Below are positions 44,702 through 53,496 of a stretch of DNA of 64,000 nt, in pieces. Below the pieces are notes generated by a model. The model saw nothing but the letters and a program-made list of their open reading frames with translations. It made no database searches and had not been told where the DNA came from. Position numbers and translations under genes: made by a program. Source of the DNA: Chitinophagaceae bacterium (GTDB taxonomy: Bacteria; Bacteroidota; Bacteroidia; Chitinophagales; Chitinophagaceae). The number at the start of each line of letters is the position of its first letter. Position 1 is the stretch's first letter. Where the stretch lies: assembly GCA_023957125.1 (NCBI GenBank), contig JAMLHL010000001.1, positions 310,001 through 374,000 on the forward strand, read 5' to 3'.

Positions 44702-46732
44702 TTATTTTTTGTTCCAGTTAAACGACAGCCCTGCAAACCAGGAGCGGCCGTAAGCGATGGGGTACTTTGTATCCGGGATATTCATATTTTTATCAACAAC
44801 AGCATTCTTTACATCCGTAACGTTAAACAGATTCCGAACGCCGGCATTTAGTATCAGCCACCTGAACAGTTTTTTATTAACGGTTAAATCGGCCCAATGA
44901 TAATTGCCGGTTTGCACGAGCACCACATCATTCCCTCCGCCGGTTACCGTCTCCTGATAGCGGGGCAGCTTCCCGGTGAGCTTATAATAGAAATTGATAT
45001 CCATTCCCGCTTTAGGGAAGGAATACCCAATAACCGCATTGGATTCCAACGACCAGTTGAAAGCTGCAAGAGAGGGATCATCCGGCTTATATTGATTATA
45101 CCTGCCTATATAAGCGAAACCCGCCGAGGCCGTGAGATTCCCATGCTCCATATGGCCATTGACGGCGCCTCCGCCGGTTTTGTATTTATTTATATTTCCA
45201 TAAGTGGTAATCCGGGTGTCGGCAGCGCTTTGTATATAATCAATCATATTACTTACATCGTTGTAGAAACCACTCAGGGAGCCTGTTAATTTCAACGATT
45301 CCTTTTTTACAGCGGTAAAGGTTACCGACCCGGTAAAGCTATTGGAATACTCTGCCTGCAGATCCGCATTTCCCATAATATTATGGCTGGCATCATGAAA
45401 ATCAAAATACAACTCACGGATAGACGGAGAGCGGAAGCCCCTGGCATAGGCTGCCCTCAGGTCGAGCCTTTCCGTTAGCCCATACTTAATATTCAGCGAT
45501 GGGATAACAGGCGGTGCATCATATACCGAGTTGCTGATAAAACGCAATCCCGGGCGGATATTGAGCTTTTTGGCGGGTGTGATTTCCGAGGTAATAAAAA
45601 ATGCATAATCGTTGATCTGCTGAATCCCGGCCTTCATCTTTTCTCCGCCGCCATTTTCAATATTAATATCCACCCCGGGTTGAAAAGTCAGCACCGGAGA
45701 GGCTTTATACAATACCGTACCCCTGAAAGAAAACCCGTTGAAAGTAGATAAGCTATGTACGCCGGGCGCCGTAGCCACTCTGACGTCCCCGTTGGGATAA
45801 AACAAGGTAGAATATACCTGGCGGGTGAAATGCGTATAGGAGGTTTGCAGATTTGCCGACCAACCCGGACTAAAGTGATATGAAGCCTGTAATTGCTGCA
45901 TGAGCCGGTCTGTAATGTATTCCTGGTCAAGAGCAGGTTGATCCCCCACTATATTAGCAGGATTCGTGATGATCTCATCCAGCCCGTCGAACCTGTAATA
46001 GATATTCAATTTTTGGGCACGATAGCCGATAGTGCCGTTTCCCGTGATCTGATCCTTTTTATGCCACAGCAATTCCCGGCCTACGGCAGCGTCTTTCCAT
46101 CCGCCAAATAAATTCCGCCCGACACCACCACCGATATACCAGTTTTTGTAGGCGGCCGAACCGCCAATATATTGATTATGGATCCCCTGGTGCAATCCAT
46201 ATTCTTTGCCTGCGGTTTCTTCCTGGATTCTTGCATTAACGTTAAACTTATCTTTACCGGGTTTCCGGGTAATAATATTAATAACACCGGCCAGCGCATC
46301 TGCGCCATAGATTACCGACATGGGACCTTCAATAATTTCTATCCGCTCAATAGTATTTACCTCTATCTGGTTAACGTTGATTTCGTTCGAAGTGCCCTGT
46401 CTTCCCGTCACCGGTATGCCGTCAATCAATATCTTAACATTCTGACCCGACAGCCCCAGCATATTTATATTTGAGCCCCCCGTAGCCGGATCCTGGGAGA
46501 AGCGGATGTTCAACTGGTTGCCCAGCACATCCTGCAATTTGGAGGCGGCCTGCTTTTGTATCTGTTCTTTTGAAATAACCCGCACCTGGTAAACCGAATT
46601 TTTTACGGATTGCGGTTTGTATTGCCCCGTAACCACTACCTCGCTAAGCTCTTTCGCGACCGTAGTGTCCTCCTGGGTAAACCCACCAAGAGACCCTATA
46701 AGGAGAATAACAATAAAATACGTTTTTATCAT
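44702..46732 (-). CDS. TonB-dependent outer-membrane receptor, HmuR/BtuB-like
   Basis: About 676 residues from ATG 46732. It has a signal peptide (YFIVILLIGSLGGFTQ), TonB-box-like region (LSEVVVTGQYKPQSVKNSVY), plug (DVLGNQLNIRFSQDPATGGS, LIDGIPVTGRQG, IERIEIIEGPMSVIYGADAL), barrel, and a final strand ending in aromatic residues (GLSFNWNK). Size and plug resemble haem and cobalamin receptors. It is the upstream gene of the pair with the HmuY-like lipoprotein. Direct repeats about 155 bp upstream may be its regulatory site. No cobalamin riboswitch precedes it. A haem ligand is the best guess. Confidence 0.9.
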   Translation of the reverse strand: MIKTYFIVILLIGSLGGFTQEDTTVAKELSEVVVTGQYKPQSVKNSVYQVRVISKEQIQKQAASKLQDVLGNQLNIRFSQDPATGGSNINMLGLSGQNVKILIDGIPVTGRQGTSNEINVNQIEVNTIERIEIIEGPMSVIYGADALAGVINIITRKPGKDKFNVNARIQEETAGKEYGLHQGIHNQYIGGSAAYKNWYIGGGVGRNLFGGWKDAAVGRELLWHKKDQITGNGTIGYRAQKLNIYYRFDGLDEIITNPANIVGDQPALDQEYITDRLMQQLQASYHFSPGWSANLQTSYTHFTRQVYSTLFYPNGDVRVATAPGVHSLSTFNGFSFRGTVLYKASPVLTFQPGVDINIENGGGEKMKAGIQQINDYAFFITSEITPAKKLNIRPGLRFISNSVYDAPPVIPSLNIKYGLTERLDLRAAYARGFRSPSIRELYFDFHDASHNIMGNADLQAEYSNSFTGSVTFTAVKKESLKLTGSLSGFYNDVSNMIDYIQSAADTRITTYGNINKYKTGGGAVNGHMEHGNLTASAGFAYIGRYNQYKPDDPSLAAFNWSLESNAVIGYSFPKAGMDINFYYKLTGKLPRYQETVTGGGNDVVLVQTGNYHWADLTVNKKLFRWLILNAGVRNLFNVTDVKNAVVDKNMNIPDTKYPIAYGRSWFAGLSFNWNKK

Positions 46733-46847
46733 GATATATGAACCCCTCGAAATCAACTCTATTTAGAAGACGGTATTGATGGTTGATGAAACTCCGGTTT
46801 CCGGATAAAGCTATACTATCCGAAGCCGTTTACAAAATTGTAACAGA

Positions 46848-46918
46848 ATTGTCATGTAACCTAATGCGAATAGAAAATTTCTTCCCGAAATGACAAATCT
46901 GACTTTTCCATGACAAAT
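46848..46918 (-). promoter_or_regulatory. Repeated TTTGTCAT motif upstream of the TonB receptor
   Basis: ATGACAAAT occurs at 46890-46898 and 46910-46918, start-to-start 20 bp (about two helical turns). An inverted ATTGTCAT lies at 46848-46855. On the receptor's strand this reads as direct repeats of TTTGTCAT. It could be an operator for metal or haem control; no known consensus was matched. Confidence 0.35.
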
Positions 46919-46947
46919 AAGGGGCGGCGCCTGGTGTAACCGCGCAT

Positions 46948-46975
46948 AAAAAAGGCCTCCTGGAAAGGAAGCCTA
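46948..46975 (-). terminator. Intrinsic terminator after the secreted-protein gene
   Basis: On the minus strand GGCTTCC, six-base loop, GGAGGCC, then TTTTTT. One mismatch in a 7-bp stem. It lies 46 bp after the stop of the 47021-47443 gene and separates it from the TonB receptor gene. Confidence 0.6.
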
Positions 46976-47020
46976 TTGCGCTTTGAGCGCAAACATGAGA
47001 AAACTAAGTTTGAAATGACG

Positions 47021-47443
47021 TTATTCGGCAACCACCCGGTATATTTCATCAGCATGATGGGAACCGGCGAACAGCAAACGAATTTGTTCCACATAATCCT
47101 GGTGGTCTTTCCGGTAGGCTTCCTGCAAATCGCGCTGTTTTTTAAAAGCTTTGCCCAGGTCATCCAGATCCTTCAGCTCGTACATAATGATCACCTCCCG
47201 GCTGTCGTGCCCCCACCAATGCGTTATAATTTTGGAGCCGGTTACGTAACTATTGGGATCTATGAAATTCTGTTTATAAACTATTAATATGGAGTCAAGA
47301 TTGAGGTGAGGAGTTACCATGGAAGCATTGAGATACAAGGTTTGTACTACACAGGGTTTCGGGTGGGCAGTGCTTTGCGCATTTGCCATAACAGCGAAAG
47401 CGATAAATACGCCGGCCATTAAGCATACTTTTTTTATTTGCAT
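47021..47443 (-). CDS. Small secreted protein of unknown function
   Basis: About 140 residues from ATG 47443, with a clear signal peptide (KKVCLMAGVFIAFAVMANAQ). The mature part is mixed alpha/beta: QTLYLNASMVTPHLNLDSIL, THWWGHDSREVIIMYELKDL, then a charged helix KAFKKQRDLQEAYRKDHQDY. The strand-helix pattern is reminiscent of ferredoxin-fold dimeric alpha-beta barrel proteins (NIPSNAP/ABM-like), but similarity is too weak to assign. Frames upstream to 47494 lack a signal and are rejected. It is probably periplasmic. Confidence 0.78.
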   Translation of the reverse strand: MQIKKVCLMAGVFIAFAVMANAQSTAHPKPCVVQTLYLNASMVTPHLNLDSILIVYKQNFIDPNSYVTGSKIITHWWGHDSREVIIMYELKDLDDLGKAFKKQRDLQEAYRKDHQDYVEQIRLLFAGSHHADEIYRVVAE

Positions 47444-47677
47444 GATGTTTGGTTTTCTATTTTTATAAAAAGTTCGAAAGTAAGGAAGACACACCGGTCA
47501 GGAACCTCACAACGGTTCCTCCGGGAGTTTTAGCGCCTGCCATATCTGCCGTTCCAAAAGTAGGGTGATTGGGCCTCTTTCCCCTTATACTTTTCCCGCA
47601 AAAGGTTGGATAAATGACGCGCTTGGTTATATAGAGGGTGCTGAATGACTGGGGCACTTCATGGATGTGGGGTGAAA

Positions 47678-47886
47678 TGCCACGAATGCACGAATATTTA
47701 ATTGGAATTCGTAAAAATTTTTATGAGGATGGTAGGTTTTTGACGATAAGATTTGATCTGACAGCCTTGTTGCTGCAAGACTTCTGTTAGAGTTATCTGA
47801 AAATGCCTGTAGCGATCAGCCATAAAATACGATAATACTAATTTGATATGCGAATATGCCACAGGCACATTCGTGCATTCGTGGCA
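47678..47886. mobile_element. 209-bp element with perfect 18-bp terminal inverted repeats
   Basis: TGCCACGAATGCACGAAT at 47678-47695 and its exact reverse complement at 47869-47886. No reading frame of note lies between. No target-site duplication is obvious at the ends. It resembles a MITE or a long repeat pair; an insertion origin is inferred. The remainder of the 575-bp gap (47444-48018) holds no supported gene; a small hairpin AGGAACC/GGTTCCT lies near 47500-47520. Confidence 0.5.
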
Positions 47887-48018
47887 TAGAGAAAAATACG
47901 AGGCAGTTAAACAGCAGCCGCTATATATTCCGGGGGTCCCCGGTAGAAGGAAATCGCTGCGCGCTTCTTTTTTTTAAAATAATAAACGGGGATCTTGAAA
48001 AGAGCGCAACGGAGCTTT

Positions 48019-50067
48019 TCACCAAATGTGTACCCTCTCCTCCCGGGGGCGATACATTTTGTCTCCCGGCTGCACATTGAAGGTATTATAGAAGGGTGCA
48101 AAATTCATCAAAGGTGCAAGTACCCGCCAGACAGGAGGGGAGTGAGGGTCGGTGTTGATCCTCACCCTGGTGATCTCATCGGCATTTTTAATTCTCCAGA
48201 TCTGCGCGAGGGACATGAAGAACCTTTGTTCCGGAGTATAGCCGTCAATCCTGGCGGTATCCTGTCCCTGCGGCGTCATTTTAAAAGCATCGTAAGCAAT
48301 GGCGATCCCGCCAAAATCCGCAATGTTTTCGCCGGTGGTCAGTTTACCGTTGACGTGCATGGTGTCCAGCACAGTAAAACCGTCGTAAAGCCGTTGTATT
48401 TGTAATACTTTTTTATCAAACCTCGTCTTGTCTTCTTTGGTCCACCAATCGTGCATATTGCCCGCCTTATCAAACTGGGCGCCCTGGTCGTCGAAGCCGT
48501 GCGTCATTTCGTGGCCGATCACCATGCCAATACCGCCATAGTTAACGGCGTCATCAGCATCCTTGTCGAAGAAGGGAAATTGCAGAATTGCCGCCGGGAA
48601 ATTAATATCGTTGACTGTTGGATTGTAGTAGGCATTAACGGTTTGCGGCGTCATATACCAAAGCGACTGATCAACGGGATTGCCCAATTGTGATAAATTG
48701 AAGTCGAAATTGTTTCGCCTGCCGGCCACCGTATTTTCAAAATATTTTGATTTATCAATGATCACTTTGCTGTAATCACGCCACTTATCCGGATAGCCTA
48801 TTTTCCTGCGGAAAGCTTTTAACTTGTCTTGCGCCACCGCCTGGGTGGAATCGCTCATCCAGTCGAGGTTTTGTATGCGTTTGGAAAACGCAATTACAAG
48901 ATTATCCACCAGTGCATTCATTCTTTGTTTGGCTTCGGGCGGAAAATATTTTTGCACATACAACTGTCCCAATGCCTCGCCAAGCTCTCTATCTACGGCG
49001 ATACTCAGCGTTTCCCAACGTGGTTTCTGAACCTTTTGACCGTTTAATGTTTTTGCATAACCAAATGCCGCATCCTGGAAAGTCCGGCTCAAAACAGTGG
49101 CGTAGGACTTTAACGTATGCGCTTTAAAATACAATTTCCAGTCTGTAAGGGGTACGGTTTGCAGCAGGGCATTCAGTTTAACATAATAAGCAGGCTGTCC
49201 CATGTTTACAGAGTCAACCTTTGCACCAAGATTGTTGAAAAACGCGGCCCAACCTATTTTCGGTTGTTCTTTAACAATAGTGGACAGCGCTAATTTGTGA
49301 TAGTTGGCCGGGATATCCCGCATCTGCACCTGGGTTTTGTGCGAAGCAGCCAGGCTTTTTTCTATCGCGTAAACGATCTCCGTATGCTTTGAGGCGGTGG
49401 CAGCGTCAGTACCGGTAAGCTCAAATAAAGCTGCCAGGTAATTTTTGTATGCCTCCTGAATGGCAAGGGTTGCGCTGTCTGTTTTGAAATAATAATCCCG
49501 GTCGGGCAGGCCAAGGCCTGTTTGTTCCAGGTTGGCGATATTCATCGAGCTGTTTTTCAGATCGGCAAACACCTCAAACCCAAAGATCGTTTCATTGCCG
49601 GCTTTTTCTTCGGATGCAGCAAACGCCAGCAGCGCCGGTATGTCTGTGGTGGCATCTATCTGTGCAAGCAGAGGTTTTACAGGATCGTACCCACGCTGGT
49701 TAATAGTGGCGGTATCCATCCCCGAAATATAAAAACCTCCTACCTTTTGTTCGATGCTTCCCGTATCGTTATTATTTTTTGCCGCTTCTTCCAAAAGAAG
49801 CCTCATCCTTTCTCTTGTGGTTTTGGCAAGATCGTAAAAACTTCCCACACCGGATTGATCGTCCGGTATTTTTACGGTATCCAGCCATTTGCCGTTCACA
49901 AACCGGTAGAAATTGTCTGCCGGCTTTACAGAACTGTCGAAAAACTGTGTTTCAATAAAATGTTCACGGACCTTTTCTGAAGCCGGACGGCTATCGTTGT
50001 TTTTACAGGCGGTTATGCTGATGATAGCGGCGCTGACAATGATAAATGGAAAGAGTTTCTTATTCAT
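48019..50067 (-). CDS. M13-family zinc metallopeptidase (neprilysin/PepO type) lipoprotein
   Basis: About 682 residues from ATG 50067, with a lipoprotein signal ending SITAC. M13 hallmarks: PADNFYRFVNGKWLDTVKIP at the start, then NAYYNPTVNDINFPAAILQF, the zinc site IGHEMTHGFDDQGAQFD, GENIADFGGIAIAYDAF with the third ligand, and a C-terminal HIW. It cuts short peptides outside the inner membrane. The frame continues to 50160 without family similarity. It stands alone, in the same direction as the sensor kinase gene upstream (135-bp gap). Confidence 0.95.
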   Translation of the reverse strand: MNKKLFPFIIVSAAIISITACKNNDSRPASEKVREHFIETQFFDSSVKPADNFYRFVNGKWLDTVKIPDDQSGVGSFYDLAKTTRERMRLLLEEAAKNNNDTGSIEQKVGGFYISGMDTATINQRGYDPVKPLLAQIDATTDIPALLAFAASEEKAGNETIFGFEVFADLKNSSMNIANLEQTGLGLPDRDYYFKTDSATLAIQEAYKNYLAALFELTGTDAATASKHTEIVYAIEKSLAASHKTQVQMRDIPANYHKLALSTIVKEQPKIGWAAFFNNLGAKVDSVNMGQPAYYVKLNALLQTVPLTDWKLYFKAHTLKSYATVLSRTFQDAAFGYAKTLNGQKVQKPRWETLSIAVDRELGEALGQLYVQKYFPPEAKQRMNALVDNLVIAFSKRIQNLDWMSDSTQAVAQDKLKAFRRKIGYPDKWRDYSKVIIDKSKYFENTVAGRRNNFDFNLSQLGNPVDQSLWYMTPQTVNAYYNPTVNDINFPAAILQFPFFDKDADDAVNYGGIGMVIGHEMTHGFDDQGAQFDKAGNMHDWWTKEDKTRFDKKVLQIQRLYDGFTVLDTMHVNGKLTTGENIADFGGIAIAYDAFKMTPQGQDTARIDGYTPEQRFFMSLAQIWRIKNADEITRVRINTDPHSPPVWRVLAPLMNFAPFYNTFNVQPGDKMYRPREERVHIW

Positions 50068-50202
50068 TCCCTGCTTTTTATGGGTATACATATCAAAATT
50101 AATACAGGTAATTCCTTTTCTTCTATATTTTTCGGATAAAATATTGGATGAATCACGCATTTCAACCGGGGTAGGCTGTTATAGAATGTGAAGGAAGAAA
50201 GT

Positions 50203-53082
50203 TTAGGGTTCCTTCGGCTTCTTTACCTCCGAAGGAGCATATCCGAAATAGCTTTTAAAAACCCGGGAGAAATAAGCGGGTTCTCTAAACCCGGTTTCGT
50301 AGGCGATCTCCGCGATCCCACCCTGGTTGTTTTTCAGCAATTCCATTGCCCGCTCCATGCGTACAGAGCGAATAAATGCACCTGCCGACTGGTTGATAAT
50401 GGCTTTTAGCTTCCGGTTTATCTGCGAGGGGCTCATGGCAAATTCCCTACCCAATTGCGCTACAGAAAACTGCTCATCGGAAATATGATTTTCTACGATA
50501 CCCAGCAACTGTTTCATAAAGCGGCTATCCTGCGAAGTAACCGTTATTTCCTCCGGCTTTACCACCAGCTTACCGCTGAATTTTTTACGCAGCTTATTGC
50601 GCAGCTCAATCAGGTTGTGTACTCTTATCAACAATTCCCTTGAATTGAAAGGCTTGATGAGATAGGCGTCTGCGCCGGTCTCCAGCCCTGCTATCTTATC
50701 CGCATCTTCCGCGCGGGCGGTGAGTAATATGACGGGGATATGGCTGGTAAGGACATCATCTTTTAATAAAGCACATAATTCAAACCCATCTGTAACGGGC
50801 ATCATCACATCGCTGATCACCAGGTCGGGCATTTCTTTTTTCGCGGTCTCAAATCCCTCCCGCCCGTCTTTGGCTTCTGTTACCGTATAGGTGTCCGCCA
50901 GTTTGCTGCGGATATAATTGCGAACATCCTGCTGGTCTTCTACCACCAGGATGACCGGTCTGCCGGTACCGGTTGCTTTTCCCACCCCGGTATCATTGGA
51001 TATTGCCACCGGCAGCACGATGTTTTTATTTGAAGCCGTGGCTGCGGCGGTATCTGTAGGAATGATTTTTTTGTCGAACTCAAAATAACAACTGAAGACG
51101 GTTCCCTTGTTGACATTGCTCACCACCGTTATTTTACCCTGGTGCAACTCCACCAATTCTTTTACCAGCGCCAGCCCGATCCCTGTGCCTTCATATTGCT
51201 TCTTATGAGAATCGTCTGCCTGGTAAAAACGGTCGAAAATAAAAGAAAGCTTATCCGCAGGAATGCCCATTCCGCTGTCTTCCACTTTTAATGCCAGCAG
51301 GTTGTTGTCTGCCATTGAAATACCAACGGTAATGTTCCCTCCTTCACTTGTAAATTTAAAAGCGTTGGACAGCAGGTTATAGAGTATCTTTTCAAAAATA
51401 TCTTCGTCAAAATAAAATGCCGGAGCGCCATCTCCCAACGCATGTTTTAAGCGGGGATCCACTTCCACCTCCAGTAAAATATTCTTACGATGCGCCATAG
51501 AAGAAAAAGAATGCACAATTTGCTTTACAAAAGGGATGATATCGCTGCGATTGGTATTCACCCGGTAACTCCCCACATCCAGTTTGGACAGGTCCAACAG
51601 TTGGTTGATCAGTTGTAAAAGACGTTTTGAATTGCGGTGAATATATTGTAGCGGCTCCGTGAACTTTTGGGCGTCCTTATCCCGGAGCAGGTCTTCAACC
51701 GGGCCGATGATAAGGGTAAGCGGCGTTCTGAACTCATGCGAAATATTGGCAAAGAAGCGCGACTTGAGATGATCCAGCGATGATTGCCTGGCCAGTTTTT
51801 TCCTGACCTCGGAAAACCTCAGGAAAAGAACCCACGTAAAGATGATCATCATCCACAAATAGCAAAGTATCAGTATAAAAAAAGCCATGCTGTTAAACCC
51901 TGATTCATAGCCTGAAATGTCCGGCGCTCCAAATCTCGGATAATACAGCCCGTTCATAACCGCTAACGCGTATGCCGTAACCTGCAAAAAAAGAATAGGA
52001 ATGAGGGCCGACAGCATTAACCTGATCATCCTGTCTTTGTTACGTATATAGAGAAAAAGAGTGATCAAAAGCAGGACACCATGCAGCAGTTTGATAGTGT
52101 TTTCAGAAACACGGGCCGGTTGTGAAAAATTCATCCGGAGAAGAGCCGATGAAAATCCTGAAAATAAAAGAACAAGCACCTGGAGCACTCCAAACCCCAA
52201 AAGGTATTTATCCCATCGGGGAAAGTGCTGGAACGTTTTTAAAAAATAACGTACAAACTGAATCAAAAGGAAGCCTGAACAACTGTTAGAAATAATATAC
52301 AGATGCAACAGCAGTCCGGGATCCTCTTTTAGGAAAATATCGTTCAGGCTGCACAAAGCCATCACGGAGAATGTCAGCAGGAACAGGCAGAAGTACAGAA
52401 ATTCTTTTTCACGTACTACTATGAAAAAATAAAGATTAATAACGATAGACAGGATAAACATTCCTAACAGGAAGGCATCCTGTACCGCCGTTCTGTAATG
52501 CGATTCATCATTTACGTAATTATGCAGCAGCAGTTTTTCCATGGAGATGAAAGTAACCTGCATCTTATTCGGTTGGGCATCTGTATAATTCCAATAGCTC
52601 CTTTTATACAATGTAAGTGTATCCCCCGCGGGAATGGAAAGCGTAAATCCCGGCATTCTTTTCAGCCCGTCGCGGCGGCTCCAGGGTACGCCGGTGCCGG
52701 TGGTATAATGCGCCCAGTGGCCTCGATTCATTTTCACGTACAGGTCTGCATGAAAAGAAGGCTCGGGCAGGACGATATTCAACGCTTTGTTCATATTATT
52801 GGCAAGCCGGAAACGCTGCCAGTAAACGTGGATTTTATAATCGGGCTTTTGATCATCAGGCCGGAAGAGCGGAGACGTTATTATCTCTGTGAGCTGCATT
52901 TTCTCTCCCGGGTCGGCCATCATCTGCCAGTGAGTATACGGCAGAGCCTGGTATCCGGCAGTATCGGTATCAATTATATAAACCGGTGGTAAGGTGGGTT
53001 GTGCCCTTGTTGTGGTGAGCAGTAATAAATAAAAAACAAAACAAACAATTCCTCTGCTCTTTAAACTTGCTATTGCAACCAT
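50203..53082 (-). CDS. Hybrid sensor histidine kinase / response regulator with AraC output
   Basis: 959 residues in one chain. A signal sequence is followed by a 7TMR-DISM extracellular beta domain (about 30-185) and seven membrane helices (about 200-420). Then come HisKA with His449 (FANISHEFRTPL), HATPase (DSGMGIPADKLSF, GTGIGLALVKELV), a receiver with Asp758 (DLVISDVMMPVTDG) and Lys810, and an AraC helix-turn-helix (FAMSPSQINRKL, YETGFREPAYFSRVFKSYFG). It senses an outside ligand and controls genes directly. Unlike glycan HTCS proteins it lacks a beta-propeller sensor. Targets are unknown; metE and the M13 gene are only neighbours. Confidence 0.95.
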   Translation of the reverse strand: MVAIASLKSRGIVCFVFYLLLLTTTRAQPTLPPVYIIDTDTAGYQALPYTHWQMMADPGEKMQLTEIITSPLFRPDDQKPDYKIHVYWQRFRLANNMNKALNIVLPEPSFHADLYVKMNRGHWAHYTTGTGVPWSRRDGLKRMPGFTLSIPAGDTLTLYKRSYWNYTDAQPNKMQVTFISMEKLLLHNYVNDESHYRTAVQDAFLLGMFILSIVINLYFFIVVREKEFLYFCLFLLTFSVMALCSLNDIFLKEDPGLLLHLYIISNSCSGFLLIQFVRYFLKTFQHFPRWDKYLLGFGVLQVLVLLFSGFSSALLRMNFSQPARVSENTIKLLHGVLLLITLFLYIRNKDRMIRLMLSALIPILFLQVTAYALAVMNGLYYPRFGAPDISGYESGFNSMAFFILILCYLWMMIIFTWVLFLRFSEVRKKLARQSSLDHLKSRFFANISHEFRTPLTLIIGPVEDLLRDKDAQKFTEPLQYIHRNSKRLLQLINQLLDLSKLDVGSYRVNTNRSDIIPFVKQIVHSFSSMAHRKNILLEVEVDPRLKHALGDGAPAFYFDEDIFEKILYNLLSNAFKFTSEGGNITVGISMADNNLLALKVEDSGMGIPADKLSFIFDRFYQADDSHKKQYEGTGIGLALVKELVELHQGKITVVSNVNKGTVFSCYFEFDKKIIPTDTAAATASNKNIVLPVAISNDTGVGKATGTGRPVILVVEDQQDVRNYIRSKLADTYTVTEAKDGREGFETAKKEMPDLVISDVMMPVTDGFELCALLKDDVLTSHIPVILLTARAEDADKIAGLETGADAYLIKPFNSRELLIRVHNLIELRNKLRKKFSGKLVVKPEEITVTSQDSRFMKQLLGIVENHISDEQFSVAQLGREFAMSPSQINRKLKAIINQSAGAFIRSVRMERAMELLKNNQGGIAEIAYETGFREPAYFSRVFKSYFGYAPSEVKKPKEP

Positions 53083-53220
53083 TTTGTTAAGATCAAACTT
53101 TGTGCTTCTGCGGTATTAACGGCCACAGCAACTTATTGGCGGAGGTTCTTAGCAAAATGTATTCAAAGGAAGGGGTAGGTAAAAGTAGGATTTAATTCTG
53201 ATTTTGCTGTAATGAAAATA

Positions 53221-53334
53221 GGTGCAGCCCAAATTTTCGCTGGCGGGTGGGGACACCCGCCAGTAGAGCTCGCTACCGGTCGGTGTCACCACCGACCGGA
53301 ATCTCACAGGAAAGCGAAAATTTGGAACGCACCC
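53221..53334. repeat. Cruciform-like repeat, copy 2
   Basis: Outer arms GGTGCAGCCCAAATTTTCGC (continuing T; 53221-53241) and AGCGAAAATTTGGAACGCAC (continuing C; 53313-53333). Hairpin A: GGCGGGTG / CACCCGCC (53242-53261). Hairpin B: CCGGTCGGTG / CACCGACCGG (53276-53299). Compensating changes relative to copy 1 keep both hairpins paired. The rest of the gap 53083-53496 contains only the metE terminator. Confidence 0.82.
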
Positions 53335-53412
53335 ATGAAAATAGTTCCCATCGAAGATCAAAACGCCCGGGAGCCATTTCAGAATATGCATGGCCGGCGT
53401 TTGCGGGCGATG

Positions 53413-53457
53413 AAAAAGGCGCTGTTCCGGTGGATGTGCCAACCGGGACAGCGCCTT
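53413..53457 (-). terminator. Intrinsic terminator of metE
   Basis: On the minus strand AAGGCGCTGT pairs with ACAGCGCCTT (53457-53448 with 53425-53416), with an extra CCGG/CCGG inner pairing, followed by a short T run (53417-53413). It lies 40 bp after the metE stop. Confidence 0.72.
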
Positions 53458-53496
53458 CGGGGCTGCAAGCCTGTTTCGTTTAACCGCTTGCGTCGG

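Noticed and set aside
46733..47020. Cobalamin riboswitch upstream of the TonB receptor
   Set aside because: Searched because the receptor is BtuB-like; none of the aptamer blocks is present.
46861..47163. 100-codon minus-strand frame overlapping the secreted-protein gene
   Set aside because: Overlaps the better gene in another frame and runs through its terminator.
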